Shown here piece after piece: positions 15,232 through 24,704 of a DNA stretch of 57,433 nucleotides. The DNA is taken from positions 1-57,433 of IMG/VR virus record IMGVR_UViG_3300007512_000043; one strand, given 5' to 3'. Source of the stretch: a virus. Within the stretch, counting starts at the first letter, position 1. Every line of letters begins with the position of its first letter. The translations under genes were made by a program, and so were the position numbers. The notes under the pieces are model-generated. The model saw only the letters and a program-made list of their open reading frames with translations, had not been told where the DNA came from and made no database searches.

Positions 15232-17624
15232 TGAATTTCGACAATGTTAAGACAGCAGACTGTGTAAACAAGGCAGTAACTCCAGCAAACAAGACTGATG
15301 TAGTTAAGGACAAGGATTATGTTCCGCCAACGACAGATGACCCCAATTGTTCTGATTACGAATGGGCCGCTCTCAACCCGGACAAGTGTTCAAATGCTCC
15401 GTCGATAGCGCGTCTAATAATTGAGCCATCCCCCGACGCTCAGGTGGAAGAAGGTAAGGTTGCGAAGTTCGACGCAAGGTTAGAGTTTGAGTTTGCAGAC
15501 GGCAAAATTAAGCACAAGAAGGTTACTGAGTTTGCTGACTGGTCTTCTTCAGATGAAGCATTGGCATCCCACACGAGTGATGGGAGGTTCAAAATAGGGC
15601 AGGTAACGGCAGACACAAGCGTTGATGTGTTCGCTTCCTATACACCCGAAGTCGATGGGGAGGTTCATCCAAAGTTAAATGCTTCTGCTCCCCTTGATAT
15701 TAAGGACAACTGCCTTCGCGTTGGAATGGATATTGTTCTCGTTGTGGATCGCAGTGGTTCAATGCTTAGAAAGGATTCTGCCGGAGAGGAAAGGCTTTCT
15801 GCGGCCAAGTCTGCGGCCCTCGGATTGGTGGACGGTGCAAACCTTCCAGATATGGCTCAGGAAGGCACCACAACAACTGGCGACTACGACAGAATGGCTG
15901 TTCTTTCGTATGCAGGGAACAAAGATGAGGGGTCTAATGTAACGACTCATATTAAACTTTCGCCAACCGGAGATTCAATCAGGGCAGGTGTAAACGATAT
16001 TCAGATCGCGGAGGAATGCGGAGGCCAAGGGGTTAACATTAGCACATGTGCTACTGGCATAGGGGGGGGCCTCTCTGATGCGTATGACCTTTTAAAAGCT
16101 GACGGAAAGCTCGGAAAGAGGAAGGTTATTATTGTCCTAACAGACGGGCATGAGAATGTTTGTGAGACTGGGAAGTATCCGAAAGTAATAGCTGACACAA
16201 TAAAGAAAGATGTGGAGCAGGCGGTTAGTTCGATTACGGAGTCGAACGGGACTGCTACTGCAACCTATGCGGTTGCCGCTGGGTCGAACGGCTTTTCTGC
16301 TGGCGAAACAGTGCACATTACTGGGGCTACTGGGGCCAATGCGGCAAAATACAACGGCCCCCATTATATCCTTACTGTCCCAGACGCAACTACATTTACA
16401 TTTGCCGTTGATTCAGAGACAGGGAATGCGGCTGGCACGCTGAAGGCAGCCCGAAACGCAGCCAACACAATGATCGTTGTTGTTGGGTTCCACACCACAG
16501 GCTCCAAGTCAATTCGCAGGTGTGACGGAACAGGCAGGACGGTTGACCAGTTCCTTGGAACTGACATTGCATCCTGCAATCTTTACTACACTGCGTCAAA
16601 CAGGGCTGACTTGGTTAAGGTGTTCCAGAAAATTCACAACCTTATCTGCGCTGACAACCAAGGGGGCAGTCCGTGCCACTATGTTGCCCCGCCCACGGAA
16701 ACCTCTGATAATCCGTGTCTTAATGACAGACATAACTATCACGGGCTTAAGAACTGGTCCCTAAGTAAGGGGAGGATTGACCTTATGGGCGCTGATATCT
16801 GGAGCTCGCTGTCTCCCGGGAATGGGCAATATGTAGGACTCATAGGAAATCGCGGAACCATTATAGGCTCCGACAAGATACAATCATTAAAAGGCACAAA
16901 CTGCCAGAGGTTCAGGGCACCATTTGATGAGCAGTATGGAGGCATACAGACAAAAAAAACATATGTGCTTGAGTCTGGTAAGTACGAGCTCATTGTCAGT
17001 CTGGCTGGAAACAGGGAGGTGTCCTTCCCCAACCTCGGAAACCAACTATGCAGCACTGTTCGTGTTTCTGTCGGCGGAAGACAGGTCGGGAAACTCGACA
17101 GAGCGAATAACAGGTTTGCCAGTGCTCCCGATAGTATCGGGACGGTGGACTGGGGTTTCTTGGACGGTGATCCGAGACTTGTTACAAGGAAGCTTGAAGG
17201 TGCGGTCGCTGAAAAGATTATCACTGTTGATCCGATGAAGGATTTTGCCAACTACTTCCTTCAGTTTGAAGGTGACGGTGAAGATGTACACATCCGTGTT
17301 GAACAGTACCCGCTTGGGTGGAACCTCAACACATACGAACACACCGTGGATTCATCTGTATTTGATGGACACGGGTGTGGAAGCAGGGTTGTTAATCCGG
17401 TATCAGTCAGGGAGTACGGAGGGTTCTGGACCCACAAGGGGCACTTGGTTCCTAACGAGAAGTATGAGGAGCTGCGTTACCAGACGAGTGGTGCTGACGA
17501 GTTCATTGGCCCTGTGCCGTTTGGTATTCTTCTTGGCGAGGTAACGCTTAACGAGGTTCTGTCGGACGGGACAAGGCGGCAGATATTCTACGATAACTTT
17601 GACAACGAGAAGGTTTGCTCATAA
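15231..17624 (+). CDS. vWA-domain virion protein with inserted beta domain
   Basis: This 797-residue protein has a beta-rich N-terminal segment (about 60-160) resembling an Ig-like or Big-type domain. A von Willebrand A domain begins at about 165 with a complete metal-ion adhesion site: DRSGS (172-176), a Thr in CATGIGGG (about 276) and TDGHE (about 302-306). A 65-70-residue beta module (about 338-406, with the phrase AGETVHITGATG) interrupts the vWA fold before strand MIVVVGF. The C-terminal half is a set of beta domains. Location suggests an exposed tail or head decoration that binds protein or glycan through metal. It overlaps the previous stop by one base. Confidence 0.7.
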   Translation: MNFDNVKTADCVNKAVTPANKTDVVKDKDYVPPTTDDPNCSDYEWAALNPDKCSNAPSIARLIIEPSPDAQVEEGKVAKFDARLEFEFADGKIKHKKVTEFADWSSSDEALASHTSDGRFKIGQVTADTSVDVFASYTPEVDGEVHPKLNASAPLDIKDNCLRVGMDIVLVVDRSGSMLRKDSAGEERLSAAKSAALGLVDGANLPDMAQEGTTTTGDYDRMAVLSYAGNKDEGSNVTTHIKLSPTGDSIRAGVNDIQIAEECGGQGVNISTCATGIGGGLSDAYDLLKADGKLGKRKVIIVLTDGHENVCETGKYPKVIADTIKKDVEQAVSSITESNGTATATYAVAAGSNGFSAGETVHITGATGANAAKYNGPHYILTVPDATTFTFAVDSETGNAAGTLKAARNAANTMIVVVGFHTTGSKSIRRCDGTGRTVDQFLGTDIASCNLYYTASNRADLVKVFQKIHNLICADNQGGSPCHYVAPPTETSDNPCLNDRHNYHGLKNWSLSKGRIDLMGADIWSSLSPGNGQYVGLIGNRGTIIGSDKIQSLKGTNCQRFRAPFDEQYGGIQTKKTYVLESGKYELIVSLAGNREVSFPNLGNQLCSTVRVSVGGRQVGKLDRANNRFASAPDSIGTVDWGFLDGDPRLVTRKLEGAVAEKIITVDPMKDFANYFLQFEGDGEDVHIRVEQYPLGWNLNTYEHTVDSSVFDGHGCGSRVVNPVSVREYGGFWTHKGHLVPNEKYEELRYQTSGADEFIGPVPFGILLGEVTLNEVLSDGTRRQIFYDNFDNEKVCS

Positions 17625-18631
17625 TGCTAAGCATAGAGGAAATAAGAAACAGGGAATACAAGCCCGGGCCAAACCCCGGGCCAGAGAGTTTTTGCACAAT
17701 CATTGACTCCAAGGGCCTGTGGGAGGGAATGTTCAGCCTGTATTCTATACGCCTGTTTCACGACCAGCCGATTTATGTGGTGTGTGACAAGGAGACGAAG
17801 GATGTAATTGAGCGACTTGAGATAAAGGATGTTTACACCAAGCTGGCCGTTGACAAGAAGTCCAATGATAAAATTTTGCACGGCATATTCAAGGGCGGCT
17901 CTGATAAGTTTAACAAGGACTGGCACTTCTTCCACCCCATCGAGCTTATATTTAGAAAGCCCGATGTGGTTGATTTTGCAATGTCAAAGCACAACAACAC
18001 GCTGTTTGTTGACGGAGACATATATTATGTAAAGCCAACTGATGTGGTGTATGATTCAGAAGTGGGCCTCTACCCACAGTGTGCCAACTACTTCCTGAAC
18101 AGCAACGATATATGGCGTGAGAAAATGGAAGCCAAGTACGGCGTGCACACTGCAAGTATGGTTTACACAAACCGAAAAGATTTCACGGAGTGGTGGCGTG
18201 ATACCACAATCAATGACAGTGTCTACTATGAGCAGGAGAACCTGTCCCGGGCAGACAGGGTGTACGACGTAAAGTTTTTCCCGGCTACAGAGCAGCTACA
18301 GAGCTACCATTTTCAGGGCTATGGAGACATGAGTCCGTTCATGGAGGTTCCTTGCGAGCAAGCCCTAGAGCACACTGGATGGAGGATCGACAACGGTCTG
18401 CATGTGCAGGCTGGAGAGGTTACCTCGTTTCATTTCCATTTGGACTTGGGCGGTGTACAGGCCAGAGGGCAGGAGGTGGACTACAAGGCTAAGATTCTTG
18501 GAAGAATGTTTCTTACTATGCTTGCCGAATCAGAGAATGAGAAGCATCGCGATTTGCTTCGGTTTTACAACGAACACATAAGGGTGCACATAAATCCTGA
18601 GTGTGAGTGGAAGGAGGCCGCAAATGCCTAG
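17624..18631 (+). CDS. DxD glycosyltransferase-like protein
   Basis: This 335-residue protein is read from the ATG that overlaps the previous stop (TAATG). Its key sign is a hydrophobic strand plus DxD: LFVDGDIYYVKP (about 126-137), as in GT-A fold transferases. N-terminal strands IYVVCDKET and a C-terminal His-rich stretch (EVTSFHFHLDLGG) fit metal and sugar handling. No membrane segment. It lies in the middle of virion genes, so it may modify a fibre or be packaged. Assignment to a precise GT family is not possible by eye. Confidence 0.6.
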   Translation: MLSIEEIRNREYKPGPNPGPESFCTIIDSKGLWEGMFSLYSIRLFHDQPIYVVCDKETKDVIERLEIKDVYTKLAVDKKSNDKILHGIFKGGSDKFNKDWHFFHPIELIFRKPDVVDFAMSKHNNTLFVDGDIYYVKPTDVVYDSEVGLYPQCANYFLNSNDIWREKMEAKYGVHTASMVYTNRKDFTEWWRDTTINDSVYYEQENLSRADRVYDVKFFPATEQLQSYHFQGYGDMSPFMEVPCEQALEHTGWRIDNGLHVQAGEVTSFHFHLDLGGVQARGQEVDYKAKILGRMFLTMLAESENEKHRDLLRFYNEHIRVHINPECEWKEAANA

Positions 18632-19985
18632 CAGGATTACACCGAAGGACTTTAAGCGGTTTCTCCCAGAAGAGCGTGACACTATTGCTCAAGGCATATT
18701 AAAGTATGTTCAGTTTGCGATACTGTTCTGGCGTTGGTACAGGGATGCCTATGACTCTAGCGGGAACCCGGTTAACTCCATTCTGGAATCGGCATGTGAG
18801 TCTGGCTGCTTTGGTTCAAAAGTAATAGAAGAGGGCGTCCCAGAAAAAGGAAACCCTGTTGAGGAAAATGAAGACGGAACCGGAGAACCCAGCGACGGGG
18901 GCAAAGAGAATACAGTTCCCACTGTTCCTGTGCCGGGACCTGATGTTCCTCCTCCCAACAATGGCAAGCCCGGCAGTTTGGGTGATTGCTGCAAAAAACA
19001 CATTGGAAACTACAGTGATTTCTTCTTCTGGAAGGAGCCCAAGGGTGTCGATCTAAAGTGCAGCACAGGTCCCGGTGGCGGGGCTAGAAAGTTTATATCA
19101 ATTAAAAACGGATTGCCGTGGGGGCCGAAGTTTGAGACAGGGCAGGACAAGAGCAGCAACTTCAATACCCTTGTTGGTTGGACAGATGTAACCCGGGCAC
19201 CAAAGATGCACATCGATGTCCCAATCTCAGGCGGTGCAGGCGGCACTGGCTCGACTGAGACAGAAACGCTTCATCGATGGGACAGGGTGGTGATTCAGAT
19301 TTGGGGGTGGACCCCGGAGCTTCGAGCACTGGAGAATGAATCTGACTTGGAAACCTACCCTCCTATTCAGGGCTCTGTCCTTTACAACAAGGATTCAAGC
19401 CGCGTTAACTTTTTTCTTCAGAACGCATATGGTACCAGCGGCGGCGACTTCGGGGCTGAGATAACTTTAGAAAACAGTAGGCCGGAGCATGACTCAGACT
19501 TTGGAGAACAGATGAGAAACTTTACGATTCACATCTGCCCTTGGCATAACAGAAATGGAAAAGGCCCGGGGACACCTGTTAAAGATATAGAAAAAAAAGA
19601 CAGGTTCCCTCTGACGGTCAGAAAGGGAAACATATTAGCTGAGCAGCCGTACTTGGCACATATATGGGGGATAAGGATACTGCACCTGCACCAAGGGAAT
19701 TACAAAACCGATGGAAACATACCTTGGCAGGTTAAGTCGCCCAACAATTCGGTTGATTGGATAAACTGCCTTCTTGATGACCGATGGCAAAATGAAGAGC
19801 CCTGTTATGTGCCGAGCACTATCTCGGAAATTAATTGGAGCAAGAAGCCTAGGTCGTATGCCCCGCTATGGGGTTATGCAGAGGGGTCGCGAGCTGGTAT
19901 TTTTGATATTTACAAGGAACAGGATTTTAATGAAATGCCACTGACATATGAAAGTCATGTTAGTTTCGGAAAACGACAGCGCTAA
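18624..19985 (+). CDS. Appendage protein with shared N-terminal anchoring module
   Basis: This 453-residue protein starts at the ATG at 18624 behind GGAGG and overlaps the previous gene by eight bases. The first 62 residues (MPSRITPKDFKRFLPEERD, then a helical stretch ending in C-E-S-G-C) match, position by position, the start of the next protein at 20004. The shared module is probably the virion-attachment end. A Pro/Glu/Gly linker (about 75-115) follows, then a beta-rich C-terminal domain with many Trp. It may be a short fibre or a baseplate decoration. Confidence 0.6.
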   Translation: MPSRITPKDFKRFLPEERDTIAQGILKYVQFAILFWRWYRDAYDSSGNPVNSILESACESGCFGSKVIEEGVPEKGNPVEENEDGTGEPSDGGKENTVPTVPVPGPDVPPPNNGKPGSLGDCCKKHIGNYSDFFFWKEPKGVDLKCSTGPGGGARKFISIKNGLPWGPKFETGQDKSSNFNTLVGWTDVTRAPKMHIDVPISGGAGGTGSTETETLHRWDRVVIQIWGWTPELRALENESDLETYPPIQGSVLYNKDSSRVNFFLQNAYGTSGGDFGAEITLENSRPEHDSDFGEQMRNFTIHICPWHNRNGKGPGTPVKDIEKKDRFPLTVRKGNILAEQPYLAHIWGIRILHLHQGNYKTDGNIPWQVKSPNNSVDWINCLLDDRWQNEEPCYVPSTISEINWSKKPRSYAPLWGYAEGSRAGIFDIYKEQDFNEMPLTYESHVSFGKRQR

Positions 19986-20003
19986 AAACAAGGATACAAT
20001 AAA

Positions 20004-22265
20004 ATGCCATCACCAGTAACACCAAACGAAATTAAGGACACGCTTCCAAACGTGGACAGCAGTTTATGCGATAAGCTTAAGAAGGTAATAATTGATTTTC
20101 CCCGAAAGGTATATGCGTGGATGAGTTATATGTACAATGACGACGGCACCTTCTCGGAAGATTTCAAGCAGGAGATGTGCAGTATTAATTGCGACGACAT
20201 AAACAAGGGCCCAAATAGGCCTGACGTAGATAACGGGGGCGGTGGCGGGACTCCGCAAGTGAAGATAAAAGGTGCCATTGCAACTCCAGCAACCAGATAC
20301 GAAGGAGGCATAATGCTTATCTGGCCGAAGATGGACAACGCAGCATTCTACACCATATTAAGAACCCCAACCATCACAATTGATCACGACACACCGGGGT
20401 CCACTTATGCTGCCTCGGTGACAGCAGTCAAAGTTGAGGGGCTTCAGGAGGCACTGCCTTCGGGCAAGAAGGTTACGTTTGATAACGGCACGGTGTTAAC
20501 AACAACAGGAAATGCAGCCATAGGAACCACAGCAATAGCCTGTACACTGACCGGGGTTTTGCCAGATGGGGAACCCGGCCACCTTTCGGCAACAGATGCT
20601 AAGATTATTACCAAGGATAAAGACCTTTGGACCAACCCAAACTGGAGACAAATTGATCCCGGCCAGATTGGCCTCAGGCGAAACTCTTTTTGTTTCATTG
20701 ATGCACGCGGTATGGAGATATGGGACGGAACAGGCTACGAGACTCACGATGTCAATGGGAACCTCGCGAACGACCTGAAAGACGGACACAGGTATAATTA
20801 CTTTATTTGTTACAAGTCAGCCTCTGGAAAATACTCAGCATACTCTGATCCGGTTGTAGGATTCTCGAAGTATGTTAGGGGGTTCTCTACGGAAACAGGC
20901 ACAGAAGGACTTGCCTATTCCGGTGGTGATGATGCTTATTACGAGTATGATGTTAAATCTGATTTGACTTACCCGAACAGCGGCAAAAGCTACATGAGGG
21001 TTGTTCTCAGGGGCGGTGGTGGTGGCGGTGGTGCTGGTGGTGACTATGCGGAGCCGACAGGGGTAAGCTACTACGTTAAAGCTATTGCCTATGACGGACA
21101 GTTAAGCGATGAGTTTACTTTTACCTTGGGAGGGAGCCCAAACATAGAACACTTTCGGGAAGGCCAGAGGATCAAACTCAAGGACAACGGTAACACTAAG
21201 TTTAACGCTCATACTTTCATTATTAAAAGTGTAAGCAGCCCTCAATTTGTCTGCTACAAGATAGACGGTACTGAGAATCTGGCAGGTGAGTCTTCTCAGT
21301 CCAATGGTGGAACAATCCCCGGAACATCCGATGCGTCCCACGGGCAGGTTTACCGAGAGCTGGACAAGCAAAAGGTTAAAATTGCAGGAGGAGGCGGGGG
21401 CGCAGGCGGGCTGTTGATATGCGTGTTTGAAATTACGAATGCAATCACTGCGTTCAGGGTGCTTACAAAAGATTCCTCAAGTACGCCTAAGGTAGTAAAT
21501 TACTCTGACCAAGGAACTGCCCCGCTCAAGCAGATACTTATAGAACTTGATTCAGAGGTGGATGCTGACCATACGATACCATTTAATGTCGGAGGGGTGG
21601 GCAGGGTCAGCCCAACCGTACACCCCACCGCAGGCGAGCCTTCGACAAACCCCGGGGCGCACACCACGGTGGCTCAGGCTGGCGACCCGACCTTTTACTT
21701 TGCCACTGTGGATAAGACGGGCTATTTAGCACCTTACTTCACAACACTTCAGGTGAAAACAGGAGGTAATTGGGTAGAGGTGGCTAGGGTGGCTGATGGG
21801 CAGGGCGGTGGCTACAGGAATGGCTTTACTGATCTTGAATCTCTTGGGGGTAAAGGCGGCTCTACTTACACCACCACCAATATTACTGGTTGTGCGATCA
21901 GGACGACTGCGCTGTCGAAGTTAGCCGGGGCAAAGGACGGAAAGTTTTTCAAGAAGGGAACTAATGGAACTAATGGCGTTACATCTTCGCACTATGGCCC
22001 AGAAGGTGGAGCATTCGTTGGATCAGGAGGGTATGTGTGGGATGGGTTCAAGCCTATTGGCCCTAACACAGTGCTGGCAGCAGGTATGGGCGGTGACACA
22101 GCCGGAATGGCTGGAACATCTTTTTACCTAGACGCCCCGGGCGGGGGTGGGTCAGCAAGCTCAGGCTCTTCTGTTCAAACCGACACAAGTAATTGTTTTG
22201 GCGGGCATGCTATGGCTGGTTGCGCTTGGGTTACGTTCTCGGACAATGCTTACGATTTGTACTAA
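20004..22265 (+). CDS. Fibre-like protein with Gly-rich repeats and shared N-terminal module
   Basis: This 753-residue protein has an N-terminal module (MPSPVTPNEIKDTLPNVDSS to C-S-I-N-C, about 60 residues) paralogous to the protein at 18624. A possible fibronectin-type stretch (about 92-290) follows, then two beta domains with long Gly runs (GGGGGGGAGG near 336 and GGGGGAGG near 463) and a C-terminal Gly-rich region (about 610-735) of the kind seen in phage tail-tip or putative glycine-rich receptor-binding proteins. It would be an adhesin exposed on the particle. The start follows AAGGA by about ten bases. Confidence 0.65.
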   Translation: MPSPVTPNEIKDTLPNVDSSLCDKLKKVIIDFPRKVYAWMSYMYNDDGTFSEDFKQEMCSINCDDINKGPNRPDVDNGGGGGTPQVKIKGAIATPATRYEGGIMLIWPKMDNAAFYTILRTPTITIDHDTPGSTYAASVTAVKVEGLQEALPSGKKVTFDNGTVLTTTGNAAIGTTAIACTLTGVLPDGEPGHLSATDAKIITKDKDLWTNPNWRQIDPGQIGLRRNSFCFIDARGMEIWDGTGYETHDVNGNLANDLKDGHRYNYFICYKSASGKYSAYSDPVVGFSKYVRGFSTETGTEGLAYSGGDDAYYEYDVKSDLTYPNSGKSYMRVVLRGGGGGGGAGGDYAEPTGVSYYVKAIAYDGQLSDEFTFTLGGSPNIEHFREGQRIKLKDNGNTKFNAHTFIIKSVSSPQFVCYKIDGTENLAGESSQSNGGTIPGTSDASHGQVYRELDKQKVKIAGGGGGAGGLLICVFEITNAITAFRVLTKDSSSTPKVVNYSDQGTAPLKQILIELDSEVDADHTIPFNVGGVGRVSPTVHPTAGEPSTNPGAHTTVAQAGDPTFYFATVDKTGYLAPYFTTLQVKTGGNWVEVARVADGQGGGYRNGFTDLESLGGKGGSTYTTTNITGCAIRTTALSKLAGAKDGKFFKKGTNGTNGVTSSHYGPEGGAFVGSGGYVWDGFKPIGPNTVLAAGMGGDTAGMAGTSFYLDAPGGGGSASSGSSVQTDTSNCFGGHAMAGCAWVTFSDNAYDLY

Positions 22266-24265
22266 TGCACATCCCACCAAAAACTAAATTATATGAGATG
22301 CGTCCGTTGACAGGGCCGCTCGACCCGCAGTCATCTCCCGATGGTGTTGCTGCCGGGGCTCATAGGTGGGTGCAGAACTTTCGTGTCAACAAGGACGGCA
22401 ATCTCCAGCGGTCTGAGGGCTTTAGGCGGTTTATGTACTCTGACTCGTCAAACAATAATGCCGACCTGCACAACCAGTTCCCGCTTAATGATGCAAGCAC
22501 CCCCGCACAGATTGCAACTGGAACAGAGGAGGACATAACATTTCTGTTCGAAGCCAAGGCGGCAAGCGGTGACACTAGGCTTCTCGCTGGAGGTTCAAAG
22601 AGAACTTACGTTTACAACCAGAAGTCCAATAACTGGAGGATAATCAGGAACTCGTCTACAGCTACTGGCAGATGGAAGGCCGCCCAGCTTGGGGAGGATG
22701 TTGTTTTTGTTAATGAAAACGAGAAGCCCCATTACTGGAAGATGGATCAACCAGCAGAGAACTCCTCAACGGGGTCTGTTCGCGAGATAGAAAGCTTCTC
22801 GGAGATCGGCTTGAATCGCATTCGACATATACAGGAGTGGCGAGGGCTGATGTTTTACGGGAATGTCAACGAAGGCAACGAGTGGATGCCTGATAGGCTC
22901 ATATGGTCTGACTTCAAGAAGCCGTTCAGCGTTGCGCCTGCTGAGGAGTCGCTCGCGGGGTACCAAGATTTGGGGCCGGGTGAGGACATTATAGGTATGG
23001 AGCCGCTTGGAAATGCTCTGCTTGTGTACACTTCCAAGGGGGTTTGGCAGTTTGAGGTTTCTGGCGGAACAGGCACGGATGTACTTTCTTTCAGGAAGAG
23101 GTACACCGATGAGGACAACGGGAACACAATCCCCGCCTATCCGAATACCATTATCAATGCGTCCGACAACCACTTCTATCTGGGGAGGGATGGGATTTAT
23201 TATTACAACATTTACAGGGCAGCACCCGATCAGCCTGATTGGCTAAAGGATGCTTCTGCTGTAATTTTCGATGGAATCAATTCTTCAGAGTGTGAGGCTC
23301 CTGTTGCGGCATTCAATGCAAGGACGGATGAAGTGTGGATAAGCTGGCCCGGCTCCACTCTCACAAAGAACTCGAAGTCGATTATAATAAATGTAAGGCA
23401 CAAGCATGTAACCTATTATGATGCCGGTTTCACCGCGCTGTCTAATTTTGTAAGCAAGGCATACACCAGCATAGGTGACTGGCTGACAACCAAGAACTAT
23501 GTGTGCAGCCCTCTTTCTATAGCAAGGCACAGGGACAGCACAGAGGGGTCTGTGATTTGCTCTGGCACATTAGACCTTTTGGACACCATCCCATCCCCGG
23601 CGCTTACAAGCATATACTCCACGACAAGTATAACAGTAACTGACGAGGGTCAGGATGGTGATGACCTCATCACGGAGGACTGGGATGCTGCCAGCACATC
23701 GGATCACAGCTTGTACGGGAACCTCGGGATTCAAAAATTTGCAGATATTTGTACTCAGGGATGCAGGGAGGAGCCAAGGTTTGTAATGGCGTATGCCAAG
23801 GATAACTGCCTGAAGGAAGATGGCGGTGCTTATTACAGGGAGCGCTGCACAGACAAGACAGGGTGTGGTGTTTACACGAAGGACACAGGGTACAAAAGCA
23901 TCCTTCGTTCCCCTGCTCTCAGGTTTAACAGTCCGAAGAACAACAAACTTCTTCGTGCCCTTACGGTTGAGTTTGAGCACGCACAAGCTGGCGGCAAACT
24001 GTCGTTGAGGGTGGGGAACGCAGCGCAATCAGTTGACCCGAACACCGTAGGCTCTAAGTGCGGCCTGCAATGGAGACAGCATGATGAGAAAGCCGTGGGG
24101 TGTGTGTCGGATATTAGAGACTTAAGCTTGCGTGCAGTTGAAGAATTAACTTGGCCTCTATATGAGCAGGGTAGAAATCTCTACTATGAGCTTAGCGTCT
24201 ACGGAACAGTAGGCAAGTTTGAGGCCTCAGCCATAAGACTCTATGCCGAAACTAAAACGTCGTAG
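22265..24265 (+). CDS. Tail-associated structural protein (propeller- or nozzle-like)
   Basis: This 666-residue protein is read from the ATG that overlaps the previous stop (TAATG); the longer frame start at 22193 is inside the previous gene. The opening PLTGPLDPQSSPDGVAAGAH followed by a W-x-x-N-x-R-V-N-x-x-G-x-L-x-x-S-x-G pattern is typical of large phage tail proteins that recite a list of beta blades. Repeated W/Y-G-rich strands (VWQFEVSGG, EVWISWPGS) fit a beta-propeller. It is most likely a tail nozzle or ring component. Confidence 0.5.
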   Translation: MHIPPKTKLYEMRPLTGPLDPQSSPDGVAAGAHRWVQNFRVNKDGNLQRSEGFRRFMYSDSSNNNADLHNQFPLNDASTPAQIATGTEEDITFLFEAKAASGDTRLLAGGSKRTYVYNQKSNNWRIIRNSSTATGRWKAAQLGEDVVFVNENEKPHYWKMDQPAENSSTGSVREIESFSEIGLNRIRHIQEWRGLMFYGNVNEGNEWMPDRLIWSDFKKPFSVAPAEESLAGYQDLGPGEDIIGMEPLGNALLVYTSKGVWQFEVSGGTGTDVLSFRKRYTDEDNGNTIPAYPNTIINASDNHFYLGRDGIYYYNIYRAAPDQPDWLKDASAVIFDGINSSECEAPVAAFNARTDEVWISWPGSTLTKNSKSIIINVRHKHVTYYDAGFTALSNFVSKAYTSIGDWLTTKNYVCSPLSIARHRDSTEGSVICSGTLDLLDTIPSPALTSIYSTTSITVTDEGQDGDDLITEDWDAASTSDHSLYGNLGIQKFADICTQGCREEPRFVMAYAKDNCLKEDGGAYYRERCTDKTGCGVYTKDTGYKSILRSPALRFNSPKNNKLLRALTVEFEHAQAGGKLSLRVGNAAQSVDPNTVGSKCGLQWRQHDEKAVGCVSDIRDLSLRAVEELTWPLYEQGRNLYYELSVYGTVGKFEASAIRLYAETKTS

Positions 24266-24704
24266 TGATGAGGATGGGGATCGGGTCGATGAGATTCTAA
24301 GTGCAGCTCGGACAAGAACCCTAACCCCGGATGAGCTAAAGGAGGTTATATGGATTCTAGCTCCAGCCACCGACTGGCCAGCCTTCTATCACGACAACCA
24401 GCAGTTCTACTTCGATAACATATCTGGTGAGTTGTATACAGTTAAGGATGACGGGACTCGTCTCTATGTTGGATTTATACCGGACACCCTTGCCAATATG
24501 CTTGGCGGGGGAGGCGGCAACAGGGGTGGTGGTAATTTTGCCAGATTAGCCCCAACTGCTAAAAAGCTAAACATACCGCTGCCACCGTTCCCGAAGATAC
24601 CCGGAAACGTAAAGGCCAAGTTTCCAGAGCTAACAGAAAGCTGGGACAAATGGGAGGAGTCGGTTGAGCAGTGGGTTCAGTACGTCCAAAACCAATTGTC
24701 ATAA
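24243..24704 (+). CDS. Hypothetical tail-region protein
   Basis: This 153-residue protein overlaps the previous gene by 23 bases. It has a charged N-terminus, a short beta segment containing F-Y-F-D-N-I-S-G-E-L-Y, a Gly-rich hinge (GGGGGNRGGG) and a Pro-rich to helical C-terminus. No enzyme motif or membrane segment. Probably a minor virion protein, judged only by its neighbours. Confidence 0.5.
   Translation: MPKLKRRSDEDGDRVDEILSAARTRTLTPDELKEVIWILAPATDWPAFYHDNQQFYFDNISGELYTVKDDGTRLYVGFIPDTLANMLGGGGGNRGGGNFARLAPTAKKLNIPLPPFPKIPGNVKAKFPELTESWDKWEESVEQWVQYVQNQLS

Noticed and set aside
22193-22264. Longer start for the tail protein at 22265
   Set aside because: The extension lies in the previous gene and encodes an unlikely Cys/Trp-rich lead; the overlapping ATG (TAATG) fits the operon pattern.
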